Shown here one piece after another: positions 33,591 through 41,984 of a DNA stretch of 64,000 nucleotides; the first letter of the stretch is position 1; each line of letters begins with the position of its first letter. Both the position numbers and the translations under genes were made by a program. The notes under the pieces were generated by a model, which ran no database searches, was not told the DNA's origin, and worked only from the letters and a program-made list of their open reading frames with translations. The stretch is from contig JADIYD010000008.1 in the NCBI GenBank assembly GCA_016705475.1, forward strand, positions 127,970 to 191,969, written 5' to 3'. Source of the stretch: Betaproteobacteria bacterium. GTDB taxonomy: Bacteria > Pseudomonadota > Gammaproteobacteria > Burkholderiales > Rhodocyclaceae.

Positions 33591-33962
33591 ATGCCCTTGC
33601 GCGTACTTGCTGCTGATGACGACCCAACTGCCCGGCTGCTGTTGCAGGCAGCCTTGGGGGGTGGCGATTTCGCGCTGACGCTGGTCGACAATGGCAGCGA
33701 TGCGCTGACCTCGTTTCAGCAATCCGTGTTCGACATCGCCGTGCTCGACGTTGAAATGCCCGGGCTGGATGGCTTCGACGTCTGCGCGGCCATTCGCCAG
33801 GCGCGCGGCGACGCGTTTCCGCTGGTCCTCGTTACTGGCCGCAGTGACCAAGAATTTTTCGATCGCGCTGTCCAGCTTTCGGCCAGTTACATTATCAAAC
33901 CGGTGAACTGGGGCTCGCTCGCCGACTTGCTGCGCTCGCTGATCGCGGTCAAAACGCGCTAG
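33591..33962 (+). CDS. Single-domain response regulator
   Basis: The 123-residue CheY-like receiver has acidic residues at 9-11 (ADDDPT), phospho-acceptor D53 (IAVLDVEMPGLDG) and the lysine in YIIKPVNW. No output domain is present. It lies five bases after the hybrid kinase stop and may be a target of its Hpt domain. A GTG at 33582 is an alternative start. Confidence 0.88.
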   Translation: MPLRVLAADDDPTARLLLQAALGGGDFALTLVDNGSDALTSFQQSVFDIAVLDVEMPGLDGFDVCAAIRQARGDAFPLVLVTGRSDQEFFDRAVQLSASYIIKPVNWGSLADLLRSLIAVKTR

Positions 33963-34056
33963 GCCGGGTTCTCCCTTTTGCCCTGATCGGCAGGGCTTAT
34001 GGCAGAATCGGGGCAAATGGCAAAAAGGCCAAGTGCTACGGGAGCAGGGGGCAGCA

Positions 34057-34554
34057 ATGCGATATCGGGAATATTGGCGGGTTTCGCTTTGCGCCATGGT
34101 TTTTGCGGGATTTTTGGCGTCGACCGCAGCATTTGCCCAGGAGGCAAGGCAGCTGGCCAAGGGGCAGACGCTGTATCTGCCGATCTACTCGCACATGGCG
34201 TACGGCAATCTGGGCAAGAGCGGCAAGGCTTCACAGGTTTTGCTTTCGGCATTGGTCAGCATACGCAACACCGATGGCAAGCGCCCGATCCGGATTTTGT
34301 CGGCCCGCTATTACGATACCAACGGCAAATTGCTCAGCGAACGCGTGCCGACGCCAACGGTCATTCCGCCCTACGGTACGCTTGAACTGTTTGTCGAACT
34401 CAATGACGCTTCCGGTGGCTCCGGCGCCAATTTCATCGTCAAGTGGGATGCCGATCAACTGGTCAATCCGCCGCTGCTCGAGTCCTTGCACGCCAATATG
34501 GATGGCGGCAAAGCTGTCATATTCATGACCCAGTCGGTGCCGCTGACAGAATGA
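34057..34554 (+). CDS. DUF3124-family exported protein
   Basis: The ATG at 34057 follows GGAGCAGGGGGC and gives 165 residues. A signal peptide ends STAAFAQEA; a beta-rich domain follows with LYLPIYSHMAYGN, SIRNTDGKRPIRI and ANFIVKWDAD, the DUF3124 signature. Function unknown. The signal peptide hinge is written with GTCGACCGCAGCA, reminiscent of the dispersed repeat but too short to call. Its TGA overlaps the K+ channel ATG, suggesting a joint role. Confidence 0.8.
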   Translation: MRYREYWRVSLCAMVFAGFLASTAAFAQEARQLAKGQTLYLPIYSHMAYGNLGKSGKASQVLLSALVSIRNTDGKRPIRILSARYYDTNGKLLSERVPTPTVIPPYGTLELFVELNDASGGSGANFIVKWDADQLVNPPLLESLHANMDGGKAVIFMTQSVPLTE

Positions 34555-35609
34555 GCAGCAATAGCAGCATGTCCCCGATCAAGACACTGCAGACCGGCTA
34601 TATCGTCCGGCTGCTCTATGTCGCGCTCGGCATGCTGTTTGCCGTGCATCTGTTCGGCACTATCGGCTACATGGTGCTGACCGAAGGCAAGTATTCGTGG
34701 TTCGATTGCTTCTACATGACCTTCATCACCGTCGCGACCATCGGTTTCGGCGAAATCATCGACATGTCGAGCAATCAGCCGGCGCGGATCCTGACCGTCG
34801 TCATCGGTATTCTCGGTGCCGGCAATCTGTCACTGCTATTTTCGGTCGTTACCGTGGCGCTGCTCGAAACCGACCTCAATGGAACCCTGAGGAGAAAACG
34901 TATGGAAAAAACAATCAGGAAACTCAAGGGCCACTACATTCTGTGTGGCTTCGGCCGGGTCGGACGCAATATTGCGCGCGAACTGGAGGCAACCAATCGG
35001 CACTTCGTCGGTATCGACGAAGATATGCACCGGCTGGAGGAGTACAAGGAAAAAAATCCGGGATTCCTGTATTTGCACGGTGATGCCAGCGACGACGACG
35101 TCTTGGTCGCGTCCGATCTGGAAGATGCCAAGGGCTTGTTTGCGGTGACCGGCGACGACTCGCGAAATCTGATGATCGTCATCACCGCCAAACAGCTGAA
35201 GCCTGACCTGCGGGTCGTCGCGCGCTGTACCGAAACACGCAACATCGAGAAGATGCGCAAGGCAGGGGCGGATGCGATTGTCTCGCCGGACTTTACGGGG
35301 GGCATGCGTATCGCGTCGGCGATGATCCGCCCGCATGTTGTTTCTTTCCTCGATGAAATGTTGAAGTCGGAGAAAAACCTGCGTGTCGAAGAAGTGCCCG
35401 TCCCGGCTGGTTTCATTCCCAAGCCGCTCGGCGCATTGTCACTGCGCAGCGCCAACTATGTTTTCCTTGCCGTGCGCGAACGCAATGGCAACTGGCAATT
35501 CAATCCGGACAAGGATTTTCTGCTCAAGCCGGGCTATATGCTGATTGCCATGGCCAGCCCGGTCGGGCGTTCTGAGATTGAGATGTTGTTAATTGAGATG
35601 GCATCCTGA
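34551..35609 (+). CDS. Two-helix potassium channel with TrkA-N (RCK) domain
   Basis: The 352-residue protein has two membrane helices (about 20-42 and 80-103) around a pore loop with the filter TVATIGFGE, then an RCK/TrkA-N Rossmann domain starting YILCGFGRVGRNIAREL (about 125-245) and a TrkA-C-like end. Kch/MthK-type channels share this plan. The filter has TIGFGE, a variant of TVGYGD, so strict K+ selectivity is likely but not certain. Confidence 0.9.
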   Translation: MSSNSSMSPIKTLQTGYIVRLLYVALGMLFAVHLFGTIGYMVLTEGKYSWFDCFYMTFITVATIGFGEIIDMSSNQPARILTVVIGILGAGNLSLLFSVVTVALLETDLNGTLRRKRMEKTIRKLKGHYILCGFGRVGRNIARELEATNRHFVGIDEDMHRLEEYKEKNPGFLYLHGDASDDDVLVASDLEDAKGLFAVTGDDSRNLMIVITAKQLKPDLRVVARCTETRNIEKMRKAGADAIVSPDFTGGMRIASAMIRPHVVSFLDEMLKSEKNLRVEEVPVPAGFIPKPLGALSLRSANYVFLAVRERNGNWQFNPDKDFLLKPGYMLIAMASPVGRSEIEMLLIEMAS

Positions 35610-35681
35610 CCTGTTTTGATGGAGTGAGGCGGCTTTTTCGGCAGGTTTCTCTGTCGGCCGCGAATTTACGGAGGAAGTGAT

Positions 35682-35984
35682 ATGCAAAAGACGATGTTGA
35701 TTGCCAGTGCTTTCCTGGCGCTGACCGGTGTGGCGCAGGCATCTCCTGATCTGGCCAAAGCCAAGAACTGCATGACCTGCCATACCGTCGACAAGAAAAT
35801 CGTCGGCCCGGCCTACAAGGACATTGCGGCCAAGCGTGCCGGCGATAAGGGTGCTGAAGCGGCGCTGACCGCGAAGATCAAGAATGGCAGCCAGGGCGAG
35901 TGGGGGCAGGTACCGATGCCGGCAAACAACGTGACCGACGCCGAAGCGGCGACGCTGGCCAAGTGGGTTCTCTCCCAGAAATAG
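35682..35984 (+). CDS. Small class I cytochrome c (c551-like)
   Basis: The 100-residue protein has a signal peptide ending GVAQAS and one haem site CMTCH at about residues 30-34. The axial methionine is probably in QVPMPANN, followed by the C-terminal helix AATLAKWVLSQ. It is a soluble periplasmic electron carrier of the c551/c8 type, used with nitrite reductase or other terminal enzymes. TACGGAGGAAG precedes the ATG. Confidence 0.92.
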   Translation: MQKTMLIASAFLALTGVAQASPDLAKAKNCMTCHTVDKKIVGPAYKDIAAKRAGDKGAEAALTAKIKNGSQGEWGQVPMPANNVTDAEAATLAKWVLSQK

Positions 35985-36017
35985 GGTTTCAGGAGGCACG
36001 ATGAAACGAAAGGCTGA

Positions 36018-37295
36018 ATGAAAGCACTGACCCAGGAACAGATGCGCCGTCGCTGGATTGCCATTGGCGTCGTTGCTGTGGCCTATATCCTGTCTTTTTT
36101 TCAGCGTTTCGCGCCGGCTGGCATCGCGCCCGACCTGGCTGCCGCCTTCGAGACCTCTGCGGCTTCGCTGGGGGTGTTGGCGGCCACCTACTTTTACGTC
36201 TATACGGTCATGCAGATTCCGACCGGCATCCTCGTCGATACGCTGGGGCCGCGGCGGATTCTGGTACTGGGCGGGCTGGTTGGCGGGGCTGGCAGCTTCC
36301 TCTTCGGCATGGCGCCGACGCTCGAACTGGCGCTGGTCGGGCGGACGCTGATCGGACTGGGTGTGTCGGTGACCTTCATCGCCATGCTCAAGCTGATCGC
36401 CGTGTGGTTCGAGGAAAACCGGTTTGCGACCATGGTCGGCATCTGCATGCTGATCGGCAACCTCGGCTCGGTCCTGGCTGGCGCGCCGCTCTCGGCGGTG
36501 GCGCAGGCGACGGGCTGGCGCGGTGTGTTTATCGGCGTCGGATTTACCTCGCTCGTGCTGGCTGCGCTGTGCTGGCTGATCGTGCGCGATGCCCCGGAAT
36601 CCGTCGAGTCTTCTCCCAAGCCCCGTTTCGACCGTACGGCGGTGTTGTCCAGTCTGCTTTCGGTTGTCAGGAATCGCAATACCTGGCCTGCCGCGCTGGT
36701 CAATACCGGGATGTCCGGCGCTTTTTTCACCTTTGCCGGTCTGTGGGCGACGCCGTATCTGATTCAGGTGCACGGGATGGCGCGCTCGGTGGCGACGACG
36801 CATCTGTCGCTGTGGTTCGGCGGTTTTGCCATTGGATGCCTGTTCATCGGCGGACTTTCTGACCGGCTCGGCCGGCGCAAACCGGTACTCATCGTCGTGT
36901 CGCATGTTTATGCGCTCATCTGGCTGGTGTTGTTGTCCTGCATCACCCTGCCGCTGTCGGCTTCCTATCTGCTGTTTGCGTTGCTGGGCCTCAGTACGGC
37001 TGGCTTCAGCCTGACCTGGGCTTGTTCGAAGGAAGTCAATCCGCCGCTTTTGTCCGGGATGTCGACCAGCGTTGCCAACATGGGCGGATTCCTCGCCGGT
37101 GCCCTGCTGCAGCCGCTTGTGGGCTGGGTCATGGACCTCGGCTGGAAGGGTGAGATGGTCAGCGGCGCGCGCATCTATGATGTCGAGGCCTGGCGCTATG
37201 GGGTGCTGGTGGTGACCATCTGCGCCATTCTTGGTGCGGCCTCCTGTTGGTGGATCAAGGAAACCCGCTGCCGGAACATCTGGCAGGCGTCGTGA
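36018..37295 (+). CDS. Major facilitator superfamily transporter
   Basis: The 425-residue protein has 12 predicted membrane spans, with MFS loop motifs GILVDTLGPRRIL between helices 2 and 3 and GGLSDRLGRRKPVL between 8 and 9. It resembles the organic anion/nitrate-type (D-galactonate, NarK-like) MFS groups, but the substrate cannot be read from sequence. It follows the cytochrome gene by 33 bases and may share its transcript. Confidence 0.85.
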   Translation: MKALTQEQMRRRWIAIGVVAVAYILSFFQRFAPAGIAPDLAAAFETSAASLGVLAATYFYVYTVMQIPTGILVDTLGPRRILVLGGLVGGAGSFLFGMAPTLELALVGRTLIGLGVSVTFIAMLKLIAVWFEENRFATMVGICMLIGNLGSVLAGAPLSAVAQATGWRGVFIGVGFTSLVLAALCWLIVRDAPESVESSPKPRFDRTAVLSSLLSVVRNRNTWPAALVNTGMSGAFFTFAGLWATPYLIQVHGMARSVATTHLSLWFGGFAIGCLFIGGLSDRLGRRKPVLIVVSHVYALIWLVLLSCITLPLSASYLLFALLGLSTAGFSLTWACSKEVNPPLLSGMSTSVANMGGFLAGALLQPLVGWVMDLGWKGEMVSGARIYDVEAWRYGVLVVTICAILGAASCWWIKETRCRNIWQAS

Positions 37296-37376
37296 TGCCA
37301 ACGGCGCTGTAGATAAAACACAATAAAATCAATGAATCAGAAGGCCGTGGCTTGTGCTTTGCTCATTAATTAGCGT

Positions 37377-38378
37377 ATGCTTATATTTATGAGCACAAAC
37401 ATTCTTCGCCCTTTCGTTTTTAGCCTTTTTTTCGGGTTGACCGCAGCAATTGCCGCTGAGCCTTTGCCGGTCATCACCGTCAAGCCACATGCCGTCGATC
37501 TGGCCTTTCCGGCCGAATCGCTGGTTGAGGCCGTGCAGCAGGCGACGGTGGGTGCGCAGATCGCCGGCCGGGTTCTTGAAGTCAAGGCTGACGCCGGTCA
37601 GTCTGTCAAAAAGGGCGATGTGCTGATGCGCATCGACGCCCGCGAGGCGGCCGAAGCGGCACGCGCCGCCGAGGCGCAATACGCCAATGCCAAGGTCAGC
37701 TACGACCGGACGAAGAGTCTCGTCAGCCAGAAATTCATGAGTTCCGCCGCGCTCGACAAGGCCCGCGCCGATCTCGATGCCGCTGCCGCCAATCGCGCTG
37801 CCGCCGGCGCCGGCCAGAGCCACGCCACCATCGTCGCGCCGATGACCGGCATCATCGCCCGCCGCCACGCCGAAATGGGCGACATGGCAACGCCCGGCAA
37901 GCCGCTGTTCACGATTTATCAGCCGGGCACCCTGCGTGTCACGGCCAGTATTCCGCAATACCGCCTGAAGGCGATGCGTGATGTCAAAACGGCGCGCGTC
38001 GAGTTCCCCGAGTTGGGCAAATGGGTCGATGCGGTCAAGGTTCAGGTCCTGCCGACGGCTGATGCCGCGACGCATGTTTCGCAGGTCCGCGTTAACTTGC
38101 CGGATGTGCCGGAAGCGACGCCGGGCATGTTTGCCCGTGTGCATTTCGTCACCGGCCAGGCGGAAAAACTGACGGTGCCGGCCAGCGCCGTGCTGCGCCG
38201 TGGCGAAGTGGCGGCTGTTTATGTGCAGACGGCCGATAATCGTTTGTCGCTGCGCCAGTTGCGCCTCGGCGACGCCGTCGGGCAGGGCGAAATCGAGGTG
38301 CTCGCCGGTTTGTCGGCTGGTGACAAGGTGGTCACCGACCCGGTCAAGGCTGGCATCCAACTCAAGTCGGCAAACTAG
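37377..38378 (+). CDS. RND efflux periplasmic adaptor (membrane fusion protein)
   Basis: The protein (333 residues from 37377, 329 from the ATG at 37389) has a signal peptide whose core FSLFFGLTAAIAA is encoded by a copy of the dispersed repeat. Adaptor elements follow: lipoyl-like halves VGAQIAGRVLEVKADAGQ and IVAPMTGIIARRHAEMGDM around an alpha hairpin, then the beta-barrel and the VPASAVLRRGEVAAVYV membrane-proximal part. It docks the RND pump encoded three bases later. No good ribosome site is seen before either start. No TolC gene is in this operon. Confidence 0.9.
   Translation: MLIFMSTNILRPFVFSLFFGLTAAIAAEPLPVITVKPHAVDLAFPAESLVEAVQQATVGAQIAGRVLEVKADAGQSVKKGDVLMRIDAREAAEAARAAEAQYANAKVSYDRTKSLVSQKFMSSAALDKARADLDAAAANRAAAGAGQSHATIVAPMTGIIARRHAEMGDMATPGKPLFTIYQPGTLRVTASIPQYRLKAMRDVKTARVEFPELGKWVDAVKVQVLPTADAATHVSQVRVNLPDVPEATPGMFARVHFVTGQAEKLTVPASAVLRRGEVAAVYVQTADNRLSLRQLRLGDAVGQGEIEVLAGLSAGDKVVTDPVKAGIQLKSAN
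37416..37450 (+). repeat. Copy of the dispersed ~32-bp element, used as signal peptide
   Basis: GTTTTTAGCC, a T7 run and TTCGGGTTGACCGCAGCAA match the 10841 copy with few changes. In the adaptor frame it reads FSLFFGLTAA, a hydrophobic stretch that supplies most of the signal peptide core. Confidence 0.72.
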
Positions 38379-38381
38379 GCC

Positions 38382-41300
38382 ATGAGCCGCGATAACGGTC
38401 AGCTCGGAATCTCCGGGCGCATCGCCGCCGCCTTCCAGAATTCGCGGATGACGCCGCTGCTGGCGCTGGTCGCCTTCCTGATGGGGCTGTTCGCCACGCT
38501 CGTCACGCCGCGCGAGGAAGAACCGCAGATCGACGTGACCATGGCCGACGTGATGGTCGCCTTCCCCGGCGCCTCGGCCAAGGATGTCGAAAATCTTGTC
38601 GCCCGCCCCGGCGAACAGGTGCTGTCGCGCCTGCATGGTGTCGAGCACGTGTATTCCGCCTCGCGCCCTGGCATGGCGGTGATCACCGTGCAGTTCGACG
38701 TCGGCGTCAAATACAACGACGCGGTGCTTCGCCTTTACGACACCGTGAATTCGAACAGCGACTGGCTACCGGCCAACCTCGGCGTCATGGCACCGGTCAT
38801 CAAGCCGCGCGGCATCGATGATGTGCCGATCGTCGCCCTGACTTTCTGGACCAAGGACGCGACCCGTTCCGCCTTCGACCTGCAGCAGGTGGCACGTGCC
38901 GTCGAGATCGAGCTCAAGCGCATCAAGGGCACGCGCGACATCTCGACCATCGGCGGCCCCGATCACGCCATCCGCGTGCTGATGGACGCCGAGCGGATGA
39001 ATGCCTACGGCGTCACGCCGCAGGATATCGCCGGCGCGCTGAAGGTGTCGAATGCCCTGCAATCCTCCGGCAACCTGACCTTCGGCAACCGCGAGGTGCT
39101 CGTCCAGACCGGTACTTACCTCGAATCGGCCGCCGACGTGAAGCAGCTGGTCGTCGCCGTGCGCGGTGAGGCAGGTGCGCGCAAGCCCGTGTTCATGAGC
39201 GATGTGGCCACCATCGAAGATGGCCCGGACCAGCCGAAACGCTACACCTGGTTTGGTGACCAGAACGGCGAGTTCCCCGCTGTCACCATGCAGATATCCA
39301 AGCAGCCCGGCGTCAATGCGGCCGATGTCGCGACTGCCACGGTCAACCGGATAAATGACCTGAAAAACAAAGTCATCCCGGAAGGCATCGAAGTCACCGT
39401 AACGCGCAACTACGGCGAAACGGCGACCGAAAAGGCGCAGAAGCTGATCGGCAAGCTGATCTTCGCCACCGCCTTCGTCGTGCTGCTCGTCTTCTTCGCC
39501 CTGGGCAAACGCGAGGCGGTCATCGTCGGCGTCGCGGTGACCCTGACGCTGGCGGCAACGCTGTTCGCCTCCTGGGCCTGGGGCTTCACGTTGAACCGCG
39601 TGTCGCTGTTCGCGCTGATTTTTTCGATCGGCATCCTGGTCGACGACGCCATCGTGGTGGTGGAAAACATCCACCGCTGGCAGGGGCTGTACCCCGAAAA
39701 AAGCCTGTTCGACATCATCCCGCCGGCCGTCGATGAAGTGGGCGGCCCGACCATCCTGGCCACCCTGACCGTCATCGCCGCGCTGCTCCCGATGGCCTTC
39801 GTGAGCGGCCTGATGGGGCCGTACATGAGTCCGATCCCGATCAATTCGTCGATGGGCATGGCCATTTCGCTGGCTGTCGCCTTCGTCGTCACGCCCTGGC
39901 TGGCGGCGAGAATGATGAAGTCGCATGACAAGGGCCATGGAGAACACCAGCCGTCAAAGCTCGATGCCAAACTCGACAGCACCTTCCGCACACTGCTGAC
40001 CCCGTTCCTTGATCCGATCAAGGGCGGCGCAGCGCGCGTCAAGCTGACCATCGCCATCATTCTGCTCATTCTCGGCTCGGTGTCGCTGGCCTATTTCCAG
40101 CTCGTCGTGCTGAAGATGCTGCCGCTCGACAACAAGAGCGAATTCCAGGTCATCCTCGACATGCCGGTTGGCACGCCACTGGAGGAAACGGCACGCGTGC
40201 TGCACGAAATTGGCGCCGAACTGGCGCTCGAGAAGGATGTCACCAACTATCAGGCCTACGCCGGTACGGCCAGCCCGATCAATTTCAACGGTCTGGTGCG
40301 TCAGTATTACCTGCGCGCCTTGCCGGAAAAGGGCGACATTCAGGTCAATCTTGCCGACAAGCATCACCGTTCGCGCTCCAGTCACCAAATCGCTACCGCC
40401 CTGCGCGACCGTGTCGAGGCCATCGGCAAGGCCAATGGCGGGGTTGCCAAGGTCGTCGAGGTGCCGCCCGGGCCGCCGGTCATGTCGCCCATCGTCGCCG
40501 AAATCTACGGCCCGGACATGAAGGGCCAGATGAGTGTCGGCAAGCAGGTGCGTCAGGCCTTCGAGACGACGAAAGACATTGTTGCGGTCGACGACTACAT
40601 CGAGGCCGATTCGCGCAAGGTCGTCCTGCACGTGCTGCAAAGCAAGGCGGCGCAACTCGGCGTGGCGCAGAGCGACATCGTCGAGGTCGTCGGCATGGGG
40701 CTGGCCGGGCAGGATGTCACGCCAGCGCGCAATGCCGATTCCAAGTTCGAAATCCCGGTCCGCGTGACCTTGCCGGCCGAAAAACAATCCAGCCTCGATG
40801 CGCTGCTCAAGCTCCGTGTCCGCTCGCGTGACGGCCAACTGGTGCCGGTTTCCGAACTGGTTGAAGTACGCGATGCTGCCCGTGAAAAGGCCATCTACCA
40901 CAAGGATCTGCTGCCGGTGGTCTATGTCGTCGGCGACATGGGCGGCAAGCTCGATTCGCCGCTTTACGGCATGTTCGATATCCGCAGCAAGATCAACGGC
41001 ATGGAACTAAAGGAGGGCGGCACACTGGGCGAATGGTTCATTCGCCAGCCGAACGACCCGTATGCCGGCTACAGCGTCAAATGGGACGGCGAATGGAAGG
41101 TGACCTACGAAACCTTCCGCGACATGGGCATCGCCTACGGCGTCGGCCTGATCCTCATTTACCTGCTGGTCGTCGCCCACTTCGGCAGCTACCTCGTGCC
41201 ACTCATCATCATGGCGCCGATCCCGCTGACCATCATCGGCGTCATGCCCGGCCACGCGCTGTTCGGCTCACAATTCACGGCCACCTCGATGATCGGCATG

Positions 41301-41600
41301 ATCGCACTGGCCGGCATCATCGTCCGCAATTCCATCCTGCTCGTCGATTTCATCAAGCAGCAGGTGGCAACCGGCATGCCCTTCCGTGAGGCCGTCGTCC
41401 AGTCGGCCGCAGTGCGCGCCAAGCCCATCGCCCTGACCGCGCTGGCCGCCATGCTCGGCGCCATGTTCATCCTCGACGACCCGATCTTCAACGGTCTGGC
41501 CATCAGCCTGATCTTCGGCATCATGGTGTCGACCCTGCTGACCCTCGTCGTTATTCCCGTCCTTTACTTCGCAGCTTTCCGCAAGGAGCATCAATCATGA
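38382..41600 (+). CDS. RND efflux pump, AcrB/HAE family
   Basis: The 1072-residue protein has the RND plan: helix 1 (about 25-42), large periplasmic porter loop, helices 2-6 with the proton-relay aspartates in FSIGILVDDAIVVVENI, a second large loop and helices 8-12. The motif DDAIVV and the GLAGQDVTPARN region fit the HAE1-like/HME boundary; the adaptor type also fits drug export. It starts three bases after the adaptor gene and ends overlapping a DUF2892 gene. Confidence 0.93.
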   Translation: MSRDNGQLGISGRIAAAFQNSRMTPLLALVAFLMGLFATLVTPREEEPQIDVTMADVMVAFPGASAKDVENLVARPGEQVLSRLHGVEHVYSASRPGMAVITVQFDVGVKYNDAVLRLYDTVNSNSDWLPANLGVMAPVIKPRGIDDVPIVALTFWTKDATRSAFDLQQVARAVEIELKRIKGTRDISTIGGPDHAIRVLMDAERMNAYGVTPQDIAGALKVSNALQSSGNLTFGNREVLVQTGTYLESAADVKQLVVAVRGEAGARKPVFMSDVATIEDGPDQPKRYTWFGDQNGEFPAVTMQISKQPGVNAADVATATVNRINDLKNKVIPEGIEVTVTRNYGETATEKAQKLIGKLIFATAFVVLLVFFALGKREAVIVGVAVTLTLAATLFASWAWGFTLNRVSLFALIFSIGILVDDAIVVVENIHRWQGLYPEKSLFDIIPPAVDEVGGPTILATLTVIAALLPMAFVSGLMGPYMSPIPINSSMGMAISLAVAFVVTPWLAARMMKSHDKGHGEHQPSKLDAKLDSTFRTLLTPFLDPIKGGAARVKLTIAIILLILGSVSLAYFQLVVLKMLPLDNKSEFQVILDMPVGTPLEETARVLHEIGAELALEKDVTNYQAYAGTASPINFNGLVRQYYLRALPEKGDIQVNLADKHHRSRSSHQIATALRDRVEAIGKANGGVAKVVEVPPGPPVMSPIVAEIYGPDMKGQMSVGKQVRQAFETTKDIVAVDDYIEADSRKVVLHVLQSKAAQLGVAQSDIVEVVGMGLAGQDVTPARNADSKFEIPVRVTLPAEKQSSLDALLKLRVRSRDGQLVPVSELVEVRDAAREKAIYHKDLLPVVYVVGDMGGKLDSPLYGMFDIRSKINGMELKEGGTLGEWFIRQPNDPYAGYSVKWDGEWKVTYETFRDMGIAYGVGLILIYLLVVAHFGSYLVPLIIMAPIPLTIIGVMPGHALFGSQFTATSMIGMIALAGIIVRNSILLVDFIKQQVATGMPFREAVVQSAAVRAKPIALTALAAMLGAMFILDDPIFNGLAISLIFGIMVSTLLTLVVIPVLYFAAFRKEHQS

Positions 41601-41821
41601 CTATCGAACGCGTCATCCGCATCATGGCCGGCTTTTTCGTCCTGCTATCCCTCGCCCTCGGTTACCAGGGCAGCCCGATCTTCGTTTCGGAGTGGTTCCT
41701 CGCCTTTACGGCGTTTGTTGGTCTCAATTTGCTGCAAAGCGGCTTCACCGGCTTTTGTCCACCAGAAAAGCTGATGGAAAAAATGGGCATGAAGCGCAGC
41801 AACGGGAGTTGCGGAAGCTGA
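41597..41821 (+). CDS. DUF2892 (YgaP-like) small membrane protein
   Basis: The 74-residue protein has two membrane helices (about 6-20 and 33-50) and ends FTGFCPPEKLMEKMGMK, the DUF2892 signature with its conserved Cys-Pro. Such proteins often accompany rhodanese or efflux genes. ATGA overlap with the RND pump gene makes it the last gene of that operon. Function unknown. Confidence 0.85.
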   Translation: MTIERVIRIMAGFFVLLSLALGYQGSPIFVSEWFLAFTAFVGLNLLQSGFTGFCPPEKLMEKMGMKRSNGSCGS

Positions 41822-41984
41822 GTCATGCGTGACGAAATCATTTTTGGATCAAGGGCTAAGTTCGCGTCAGAAGTGCCTCGATATGAAATTTGATTTTTTC
41901 GCGAATCGGCTTTAGAAATTCTTCGTGACACATTGTTTTATTGGGGTAAACTGGCTTTGATATAACTAAAGGCTAAGTTACACC

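Noticed and set aside
35589..37301. 570-residue minus-strand frame opposite the cytochrome and MFS genes
   Set aside because: Composition is typical of an antisense shadow; both plus-strand genes have clear family motifs.
38766..39947. 393-residue minus-strand frame antisense to the RND pump
   Set aside because: Shadow of a GC-rich gene: His/Arg/Gly-rich translation with no recognisable domain.
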